From an uncultured Clostridia bacterium (GTDB lineage: Bacteria > Bacillota > Clostridia > Christensenellales > CAAEEZ01), in NCBI GenBank assembly GCA_934365195.1, contig CAKRNA010000008.1, forward strand, positions 5,685 through 69,684: a stretch of DNA of 64,000 nucleotides, read 5' to 3'. Below the pieces are notes generated by a model. It ran no database searches, was not told the origin of the DNA, and worked only from the letters and a program-made list of their open reading frames with translations. This document shows, one piece after another, positions 59,224-64,000 of the stretch. Position 1 is the stretch's first letter; each line of letters begins with the position of its first letter. The translations under genes and the position numbers were made by a program.

Positions 59224-61500
59224 TTATTTTACGCCTCCGAATTTGTTTTGCAAAGCCTTAAGCATATCGTCCACGCTCTTCTCGTTAGGTTTATTCCTTC
59301 TGCCGTTATCCTTGTCACGCTTGGTTACGTTGGTTTTTGCAAGTCTTTCTTTCATAAAATCGTTTTTGCAACCTATCATAGTCAGGCTGATGCGCTTTCT
59401 TTCCACGTCAACGCCAAGGACTTTCACCTCTACGATATCGCCCACTTTCAGTACGTCGGACGGGTGTTTTACGTATCCGACGTCGGTGATTTGCGAAATG
59501 TGAACGAGTCCGTCTTGATGAACGGCAATATCCACGAACACGCCGAAATCGATTACGTTTCTAACCGTGCCTTTTAGCGTCATACCTTCCTTTAAGTTAG
59601 AAATATCCATAAGGTCCTTTCTAAGTTCAAGTTGAGGCAATTCGTCCCTTATATCCCTGCCCGGTTTTAGTAGTTCTTCCACCACGTCCATTAAAGTCGG
59701 CGTGCCGATATCACACATTTTTGCGATTTGCTCCACGCCCTCGCTCTCTATCCTCTTTTTTAAGTCTTGTAGTTTTTCCTCTTTTACGTCCTTTGCAGAG
59801 TAGCCAAAGTGCTCCATAAGAGTCCTAACAGCCTTGTAACTTTCAGGGTGAACGCCCGTGTTGTCCAGCACGTTTTTGCTGTTTGGAATACGCAAAAAGC
59901 CGGCGCATTGAGTGTACGCCTTAGGTCCGAGTTTTGGCACTTCTAGTAGTTGTTTTCTGCTGGTAAACGGCTGAGTTTCACGGTAAGCAACGATATTTTT
60001 TGCAATAGCGTTATTCAGCCCTGCCACGCTTTTAAGCAGGCTAACCGACGCAGTATTTAGGTCAACGCCGACGCTGTTTACACAGTCCTCCACCACTCCG
60101 CCAAGCACTTCGTCCAAGCGTTTTTCGGGCATATCGTGTTGATATTGACCTACTCCTATAGACTTAACGTCTATCTTGATTAGTTCGGCAAGCGGATCTT
60201 GTAACCTTCTTGCAATCGACACAGCGCTACGAAGCGATACGTCGAACTCCGGAAATTCCTCTGCGCCAAGTTTTGAAGCACTATAAACGCTTGCGCCCGA
60301 CTCATTCACCACCATATAACCAACGGGGGTGTCAAGTTCCTTTATCAAGTCGCTAACGAAAATCTCGCTCTCCTTACTTGCCGTTCCGTTACCTATCGAT
60401 ATCACTTCCACGCCGAATTTTTTAACAAGTTTTTTGATTATTGCCTTGCTTTCCTCAATCTTACTTTGCGGTGGGGTTGGGTAAATTACGGTGGTAGCAA
60501 GTACGTTGCCGCTCCTATCGATAACCGCAATTTTGCAGCCCGTTCTATACGCAGGGTCAAGCCCTAAAATCACCTTGTTTTTAAGTGGCGCTTGCATTAG
60601 TAACGGTTTTAAGTTCACCTCGAACATTTTGATTGCTTGCTCGCTTGCCGTATCGGTCAGTTCGTTTCTAACCTCCCTTTCAATCGACGGGAAAATAAGC
60701 CTTACGTAACTGTCCTCGATAGCCTCTATCATATACTTACTATCGCTTTTTAGTTCGTGGCTTTTTAGGTAGTCAAGAGCAAGTTCTTTATCAAGCACAA
60801 TGCTTACTTTCAAGCATTTTTCTTTTTCGCCCCTGTTTATTGCCAAAATTCTGTGGCTAGGAATTTTGTTTATCGGCTCACTATACTCGCCGTACATATC
60901 GTAAACGTCGCTACTTTTTTCCTTGGTAAAAGCGGTTTCGATACTGCCCTTATCAAACAACATCTGCCTTAGCGCCTTGCGGTAATTAGCATTATCCGAT
61001 ATCCACTCGGCAATTATATCCTTAGCGCCGCTAATAGCCTCCTCCACGGAGTTTACGCCCTTTTCTTCATTTACGTAATCTTTGGCAATTTCCTCGATAT
61101 TTTCGCCATTCTGCCCGTAAATCACCTTTGCAAGCGGCTCTAAACCACGCTCGACAGCCACGCTAGCCCTCGTTTTTTTCTTTTGCTTAAACGGACGATA
61201 AATATCCTCCACCTCGGTTAGCGTCTTGGCAACAGTTAGCGCCATAGCGATTTCGTCGGTCATTTTGCCTTGCTCGGTAATAGCGTTTGCCACCTCTTGT
61301 TTCCTAGTTTCAAGGTTGCGCAAGTACACTAGCCTATCGTAAAATTCACGAAGCATTTGGTCGTTAGCCTCGCCCGTTTTCTCCTTTCTATACCTTGCTA
61401 TAAACGGAATGGTGTTGCCCTCGTCGATTAGGGCTATAATATTTTTGGTGTATTCCGGTTTTACGTCAAATTCTCTAGATAGCGTTAATTCAATATTCAT
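59224..61500 (-). CDS. tex: Tex-family S1 RNA-binding transcription accessory protein
   Basis: 758 aa, close to the family norm. N-terminal Tex helical region (IPFIARYRKEKTGEANDQML, about 30-50), YqgF-like domain (LGLDPAYRTGCKIAVIDRSG, about 326-345), helix-hairpin-helix region (SVAGLNNAIAKNIVAYRE; LLEVPKLGPKAYTQCAGFL, about 490-535), and C-terminal S1 domain (LKGTVRNVIDFGVFVDIAVH, GLVHISQITD, about 640-710), ending in a Lys/Arg-rich tail. It acts with RNA polymerase and nucleic acids. AGGTGAAAA precedes the ATG. It lies 7 nt after the asparaginase gene. Confidence 0.97.
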   Translation of the reverse strand: MNIELTLSREFDVKPEYTKNIIALIDEGNTIPFIARYRKEKTGEANDQMLREFYDRLVYLRNLETRKQEVANAITEQGKMTDEIAMALTVAKTLTEVEDIYRPFKQKKKTRASVAVERGLEPLAKVIYGQNGENIEEIAKDYVNEEKGVNSVEEAISGAKDIIAEWISDNANYRKALRQMLFDKGSIETAFTKEKSSDVYDMYGEYSEPINKIPSHRILAINRGEKEKCLKVSIVLDKELALDYLKSHELKSDSKYMIEAIEDSYVRLIFPSIEREVRNELTDTASEQAIKMFEVNLKPLLMQAPLKNKVILGLDPAYRTGCKIAVIDRSGNVLATTVIYPTPPQSKIEESKAIIKKLVKKFGVEVISIGNGTASKESEIFVSDLIKELDTPVGYMVVNESGASVYSASKLGAEEFPEFDVSLRSAVSIARRLQDPLAELIKIDVKSIGVGQYQHDMPEKRLDEVLGGVVEDCVNSVGVDLNTASVSLLKSVAGLNNAIAKNIVAYRETQPFTSRKQLLEVPKLGPKAYTQCAGFLRIPNSKNVLDNTGVHPESYKAVRTLMEHFGYSAKDVKEEKLQDLKKRIESEGVEQIAKMCDIGTPTLMDVVEELLKPGRDIRDELPQLELRKDLMDISNLKEGMTLKGTVRNVIDFGVFVDIAVHQDGLVHISQITDVGYVKHPSDVLKVGDIVEVKVLGVDVERKRISLTMIGCKNDFMKERLAKTNVTKRDKDNGRRNKPNEKSVDDMLKALQNKFGGVK

Positions 61501-61507
61501 TTTTCAC

Positions 61508-62539
61508 CTATTTCATATATTCAAAGAACAAATCTTGCTCGATAAAAGTATCTCTAATTTTTGCCACGTCGAAGTTGCCGTAGCCTATCATCAGTTTTAC
61601 AAGTGCAGCCTCTATGCTAATACCCTTCAAAATCTTCACGTTATTTTCTTTAAGGGCGGTGGTGCTTGCGTAATTTTTTTGCTTAATATCCATCGGGGTT
61701 AAGTACAAATCAATGGAGTTTTGCTTGCAATATTTTGCAAAGTTTATCAAAGACGTAGTTTCACCCTCTACGCAACAAGTACCGCTGTGGTAAAGTTCGT
61801 GCAGAATAAATTTTGCCTTGAACTTGCTGTGGAAAAACTCGTAATTCATACTTACGTACGGTTTTATCAGCATAAACTCGTTAGAAAAGTTCGGCGTGTA
61901 GCCCGAAGGCACGAATTTTTTGTTGTTCACCTCTTCAACGGTCGGGTTGTACTCGGACGGAATATAACAGAACTTGCCGTCCACCATTTTACCAAAAGGC
62001 TCGCCGGAAGCGGACAAAACCTCCCCCGTGATTTGAGTGGCTTGGGTGGTTCTCGTTGCAAGGATAATATTATCGCTGCCGAATTTATCACGATAAGCAA
62101 CGTACACTCCCTTCACGTTGGCGTTTATTATAAAATTAGCGGCGCTCATAAAGTTGGCAAAGCCGTTGCCCGTTTCGTCCGATAGCGGCTTGTTGCTAGA
62201 CACCACTACGATAGGGATATTCACCCCTGCGAACATATAACCAAGCATACACGACGTATATGCCAAAGTGTCCGTGCCGTGCGTCACGATTATTCCGTCA
62301 GGCTTAGATTCAAGAGCCGACCTAACCGCCCCAACGATATTCTTCCACTTTTCGCAAGTCATATTTTCGCTCAAAGTATAAATAGGCGACAACGTTTTAA
62401 TCTCCACGTCTTCGCCGTCGTAATTCTCATAAAAATGCTCTAATAATATGTACTTTTGCTCGTCGTTCACGTTTATTTCTTTGCTTTTAACCTGACTGCC
62501 TATAGTACCACCTGTAAAAATAACGAAAATAGTTTTCAT
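61508..62539 (-). CDS. ansA: Type I-like L-asparaginase
   Basis: 343 aa. First active-site motif FTGGTIGS with nucleophile Thr (about 8-15) and second motif GIIVTHGTDTLAYTSCML (about 83-100) containing the Thr-Asp pair; later Lys in the region VYVAYRDKFGSDNIILA. No signal peptide, so a cytoplasmic enzyme that hydrolyses asparagine to aspartate and ammonia. The C-terminal domain (FILHELYHSGTCCVEGE) is typical. AGAGGTATGT precedes the ATG; a TTGTAA-17-TATAAT promoter lies 20-48 nt upstream. First gene of the ansA-tex operon. Glutaminase-type activity of related amidohydrolases is not excluded. Confidence 0.9.
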   Translation of the reverse strand: MKTIFVIFTGGTIGSQVKSKEINVNDEQKYILLEHFYENYDGEDVEIKTLSPIYTLSENMTCEKWKNIVGAVRSALESKPDGIIVTHGTDTLAYTSCMLGYMFAGVNIPIVVVSSNKPLSDETGNGFANFMSAANFIINANVKGVYVAYRDKFGSDNIILATRTTQATQITGEVLSASGEPFGKMVDGKFCYIPSEYNPTVEEVNNKKFVPSGYTPNFSNEFMLIKPYVSMNYEFFHSKFKAKFILHELYHSGTCCVEGETTSLINFAKYCKQNSIDLYLTPMDIKQKNYASTTALKENNVKILKGISIEAALVKLMIGYGNFDVAKIRDTFIEQDLFFEYMK

Positions 62540-62558
62540 ACATACCTCTTATCAAAAT

Positions 62559-62587
62559 ATTATAACAAAGTATATAGTATTTTACAA
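62559..62587 (-). promoter_or_regulatory. Promoter of the ansA-tex operon
   Basis: On the minus strand TTGTAA (62582-62587), 17-nt spacer, TATAAT (62559-62564). Confidence 0.65.
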
Positions 62588-62671
62588 GTGCGAAATAGCC
62601 GATATTTAGTAATTTAGGGTATATTTTTTTGAAAACTAGTCAAACTAATATTACAAGAAAAGGAGAAAGTT

Positions 62672-62791
62672 ATGAGTCAACAAAGAAATTGTAGCAAACA
62701 AAACAGTTCAAACAGAAGTTCGTCTTCCGAAAAGAACGCAACTAGCAAAAGAAGTAGCCAAAAATCAAACAGCGCTTCAAACAACGACTAA
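62672..62791 (+). CDS. 39-aa Ser/Asn-rich small protein
   Basis: ATG 62672 is preceded by AAAAGGAGAAAGTT, a very strong ribosome binding site, and the stop is followed at once by a Rho-independent terminator (62797-62820). The protein is low in complexity and hydrophilic (MSQQRNCSKQNSSNRSSSSE), with one Cys and no hydrophobic core. Such small Ser/Asn-rich proteins occur in clostridial genomes with unknown role. The complete RBS-frame-terminator unit favours a real gene. Confidence 0.65.
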   Translation: MSQQRNCSKQNSSNRSSSSEKNATSKRSSQKSNSASNND

Positions 62792-62796
62792 TTAAA

Positions 62797-62820
62797 AGAG
62801 CCACCTAGGTGGCTTTTTTA
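62797..62820 (+). terminator. Terminator of the 39-aa protein gene
   Basis: GCCAC-CTAG-GTGGC (62800-62813) followed by six T. Confidence 0.85.
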
Positions 62821-63047
62821 TTTTGCCTTTCGCAATTTTTAGCGCTTTTAGTTTAGATTTTTTACTTTATGATTTTAGAATTTAGAATTTGAATTTAAAA
62901 ATTTCGATTTTTGATTTTATTTTTTATGTTTTAAGGTCTGTTTTTTATTATGCTAGCAATATGGATTTTTGTGCTTAGATTTTGGCTACGGCTTTATTTT
63001 ATTTTTTGGTTTTTAAATTATACGCTTGCATCTTACCGTGTGCGTTA

Positions 63048-63710
63048 TTAAATTAGCAGTATTATCAGCGTAATCGTTAAGCCGAACAAAAATTTAGCAG
63101 TATTCACCTTTTGGATATGCGCTTTATCTCGCCTTAAAACCTTTACAATATGCGTGCTTTTGCCAAGTCGCACAGTTCTTACTATTAGTGCGTTTTTGCC
63201 GTATTCTTTAATGTTTTTGGAATTTATACCGCTATTCATCACCAGCCCAAACAAATATTTTTCCATAGCCGTTCCGTAAATTAAACCTAATATCGTAAGC
63301 ACCGAGAATACGGTTGTGGCAATAAATAGGTCGCTAGAAAAGTTGCCTACTTGCCTAATTATTTGCATTAACAAACCGAATATAATACTTAAAGTAGCAA
63401 AAAACATACTTAAAGTGTCTTTTATTAAATTTGTAGATACGTCCCTTGAAGTTGTAAGCACTAGCCCACTCATAAAAAGTAACGACGAGTACAACCCTAG
63501 TAAGTCTGCAAGAATTAGGTTATTGTAGAAATAACTAACGTATATCCTGCTTATTTCCAAGGCTAACGTAACCAGCGCTACCATGAGCAAACTAAACGCC
63601 GCAAACTTAATAAGCGCCTCGCCTTTCTTATAATTGAAAATAACCAAGTTGAACACAAAAGAAAACGCCACTATTACGCTAACACACACTAATCTAACTA
63701 AACCGTACAT
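63048..63710 (-). CDS. Polytopic membrane protein of unknown function
   Basis: 220 aa from ATG 63710 (GGAGATAGTGATT upstream); an in-frame ATG at 63809 would add 33 residues without a site. Five to six membrane segments (LVRLVCVSVIVAFSFVFNLV, LIKFAAFSLLMVALVTLAL, LADLLGLYSSLLFMSGLVL, FATLSIIFGLLMQIIR, FLFGLTITLIILLI) with a basic cytoplasmic loop near residue 180 (KSTHIVKVLRRDKAHIQK). No family is recognised. It stands between the small Ser/Asn-rich gene and the rRNA genes. Confidence 0.7.
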   Translation of the reverse strand: MYGLVRLVCVSVIVAFSFVFNLVIFNYKKGEALIKFAAFSLLMVALVTLALEISRIYVSYFYNNLILADLLGLYSSLLFMSGLVLTTSRDVSTNLIKDTLSMFFATLSIIFGLLMQIIRQVGNFSSDLFIATTVFSVLTILGLIYGTAMEKYLFGLVMNSGINSKNIKEYGKNALIVRTVRLGKSTHIVKVLRRDKAHIQKVNTAKFLFGLTITLIILLI

Positions 63711-63921
63711 AATCACTATCTCCATAGATAGTTTTTGTGATTTTGATAGATATATTCGCATTTCGCTCATTTCAATAAAAGCAAACACAAAATGTATATC
63801 AGTAAACAATCACACAACGGCGTAAGCGAAATTAACGGATATAAAGATAGAATGTGAAATAAAGAGCAAATATAAAGGCAAAACTTAGAATAAATATAAA
63901 TACAAACTTGGAATATAAAGC

Positions 63922-63949
63922 AAAAAAAAGACCTACGTTTGTAGGTCTT
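63922..63949 (-). terminator. Terminator downstream of the 5S rRNA gene
   Basis: AAGACCTAC (63928-63936) pairs with GTAGGTCTT (63941-63949); the A-run at 63922-63929 is the T-tract on the minus strand. Confidence 0.8.
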
Positions 63950-63957
63950 AATTGAAA

Positions 63958-64000
63958 ATCGGCAACTCCTTATCCTCCCGGGTCGTTTCCAACCAAGTAC
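63958..64000 (-). rRNA. 5S rRNA, 3' end (partial)
   Basis: On the minus strand the last 40 bases of the window read GTACTTGGTTGGAAACGACC then CGGGAGGATAAGGAGTTGCCG, the helix IV/V and 3' end of a clostridial-type 5S rRNA. The gene continues beyond the right edge, probably with 23S upstream. Confidence 0.85.

Overview
The window reads as low-GC chromosome of an anaerobic Firmicute, probably an uncultured gut-type Clostridia member. The grounds are AAGGAGG-type ribosome binding sites, standard-code reading frames, reverse rubrerythrin with a Fur/PerR regulator, InlB/MBG/Big-2 repeat surface proteins, and a 5S rRNA 3' end of clostridial type at the right edge. Species is not identifiable from the sequence alone. 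No CRISPR array was seen.

Left accessory region, 1-9293: the right-hand part of an integrated filamentous-phage-like (inovirus-like) element on the + strand. Its anchor is a Zot/pI-type morphogenesis ATPase (7327-8799). Upstream lie a series of single-pass membrane-anchored proteins, a 669-aa secreted protein with a C-terminal membrane anchor, and a previously hidden 37-aa transmembrane protein (3160-3273). Two genes carry near-identical 114-bp leaders, and a third partial leader copy sits after zot next to a cluster of stem-loops. The element ends in a displaced 3' half of tRNA-Asn (9249-9293). Its replication genes and left end are outside the window.

9294-13957: two XRE regulators facing away from each other over AACTC-type palindromes, a lipoprotein with a WD-like/DUF5050-like propeller, and an IS3-family remnant.

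Second accessory region, about 13995-27122: a 13-kb integrative element inserted in the anticodon loop of a tRNA-Arg(CCT). The two halves of the interrupted tRNA (13958-13995 and 27116-27160) fit together as one good cloverleaf, and the element carries a complete tRNA-Arg(CCT) of its own (14178-14252). It encodes a tyrosine integrase with an apparent inserted HTH domain, an excisionase-like protein, a DnaC-like loader, a wHTH replication protein, an XRE repressor with operators, HipBA, a restriction-modification operon (controller, two C5 methylases, PD-(D/E)xK nuclease) and an HNH + Rad50-like ATPase pair that is a candidate defence system.

Chromosomal backbone, 27225-64000, almost all on the minus strand: a four-gene operon pairing an ABC exporter with two large repeat surface proteins (27225-38294); an iron alcohol dehydrogenase; a giant DUF4011-type helicase-nuclease; a BspA-type LRR lipoprotein with a TGCT microsatellite upstream; a MATE exporter; small membrane proteins; YegP; a perR-rubrerythrin operon with an apparently leaderless promoter; an orphan Wzz-like protein; tRNA-Ser(CGA); an asparaginase-tex-glycosidase-like operon; and the 3' end of a 5S rRNA gene. 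Two intergenic stretches (about 45304-45513 and 55035-55326) have promoter and fold features that suggest uncharacterised noncoding RNAs.
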